A stretch of 64,000 nt of DNA from Euglena gracilis (Eukaryota; Euglenida; Euglenophyceae; Euglenales): NCBI GenBank assembly GCA_039621445.1, contig CP154956.1, forward strand, positions 3,199,873 to 3,263,872. Direction: 5' to 3'. A program made the translations under genes and the position numbers. Numbering within the stretch: the first letter of the stretch is position 1; the number at the start of each line of letters is the position of its first letter. The notes below the pieces were generated by a model. The model was not told the DNA's origin and ran no database searches. It was given only the letters and a program-made list of their open reading frames with translations. Positions 62,833-64,000 of this stretch are shown piece by piece.

Positions 62833-64000
62833 GTGAGTAAATGACAACAAAACAGCCGTTGATCCGCCCCCCCCGCCCCCTCCCCCAACCCCGGCCAGCC
62901 TCCCCAACAGGCTTGCTCAAGGGGGAGGGGGCCCACAGACTGGTCATTTGGAAGAAAACTCTGGCTTGATCCCCCTAATTTTTTTGCTCCGCCGCTGCGC
63001 GGAGCAAAAAAATGGGGTGGGAGTGAGGTTTTAATGTTTTTGGGCGGATTTTGTTCCAAAAAATAACACAAAGATGGCCAAAATGGACATTATTTGGCAA
63101 GTTTGGAGGCATAAAAAGAACACTGAAAAAATTACCACTAGCTGACCTTAGCACCACCCACCCGGGGGTCCACTAGGATTTACATGCGTTCCACTAGGAA
63201 CACGGGTGAGGGCAAGATGGCAGGGTAGGGGGAAGTTCCTAATATAAATAAATCCTAATAAATCCTGATAAACAAACTGAAAATTCTTCCTGATAAAGAG
63301 GCAAAGGTTTCGGATGGGCGTTATGTTTGGTATAGGTTTAGGGTTAGGATTAGGGTTAGGATGAGGAAGGGATAGGGTTTGGGTAAGGAAAAAGATCTGG
63401 GAGGGGGGTGGTAGGGTGGGGGGTAGGGGTCCCGGGTTCGTTCCATGCCACGGGGCTGGGCAAACATTCATTAAATGTGGTTTGCAAAAGGCGTGTGAAC
63501 CAGAAACTATTTCTGGGTGTCCGCAAATAAACCACAAAAAATCTTTTGGTGTGCACAAAACTCGATCGTAAAACAATAACTAAAAGCGGAATGATCTTAA
63601 GACACTTTAATTTGGGGACGGCGTCAAATTTTGGCCTTCGGCACCTTTGATGCCGAAAGAAATTAGTCACTTTGAAGGGGGTAAACCAAAATGTTCGTAA
63701 AAAATTTTGGCCACTTTGGGGGGGAATTTGAGGGGGGGGGATGAGGGTAATTGAACTAATCTCGTCCATTTTGCCATGCGGATCGAAACTTTTGTTGATT
63801 TCCTTTTCGACATGGTAAAGAAGCTTTGCTTGGGGTTCTTTAAAGAAAGTTATGCACAAAACTACACAAAAAAAAACAGCTTAGCAGGCTTTGAGTCCAC
63901 ACTTGGAGGCTCCTCTTCAAGCTCAACTGGATTCCACTGTGTCTTTTTTTTAATAAAAAAAAGGCAAAAAAACAGAAAAAAAAATAAAAATAAAAAAAGC
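62833..64000. other. No gene seen; short interstitial telomere-like tract
   Basis: Bases 63334-63361 carry degenerate TTAGGG units. The rest is A/T-rich with C/G runs and a TTTGCTCCGCCGCTGCGCGG hairpin near 62985-63005. Confidence 0.45.

Noticed and set aside
62235-63071. 278-codon minus-strand frame
   Set aside because: It spans the GT/CA microsatellite (poly Thr-His) and has no recognisable domain.

Overview
This window is the end of a linear nuclear chromosome. It opens with about 2.25 kb of CCCTAA telomere (the C-rich strand of TTAGGG) and then runs inward. Three things suggest a euglenid (Euglena-like) protist. The telomere repeat is TTAGGG. Short GC-rich exons on the minus strand spell out a receptor-type class III adenylyl cyclase with the kinetoplastid/euglenid VTKGYDYYG signature. 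Several of its introns lack GT/AG and instead start N3-CAG and end CTG-N5, with complementary ends, which I recall as the pattern of euglenid nonconventional introns. No search was run, so the lineage is an inference.

Layout. 1-2254: telomere. 2255-10010: two DIRS-type tyrosine-recombinase retrotransposons. Element 1 (2427-4651, +) is a short derivative keeping mainly the recombinase. Element 2 (5011-9499, -) looks intact, with Gag-like, reverse transcriptase/RNase H/methyltransferase and recombinase regions. Both have inverted terminal repeats and an internal complementary region, and both sit in older related repeat debris. 10011-12990: no gene seen.

Roughly 12992-53554 (-) is one very long split gene read toward the telomere. 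About 28 exon candidates of 45-240 bp encode, in order: an extracellular sensor region, a membrane/HAMP-like segment, a juxtamembrane helix, the class III cyclase domain (all six classic catalytic residues found, spread over five exons) and a C-terminal region. Introns reach several kb and hold three copies of a TIR transposon with 5-bp target duplications (18995-21965, 29968-34270, 47123-50087), several MITEs, a 1.25-kb foldback element, a GA-bounded tandem duplication and many hairpins. One expected cyclase exon (between 29156 and 27041) was not found, and several sensor exons are provisional.

53555-64000 holds no gene I can name: a minisatellite-bounded GC-rich block, a cluster of stem-loops, another fragment of DIRS-family ends near 58.3-58.5 kb, a GT microsatellite and one exon-like plus-strand stretch.

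Most long open frames here are not genes: they are telomere or microsatellite read-through, or frames opened by the GCGCATTTGCGC hairpin arrays of the TIR elements.
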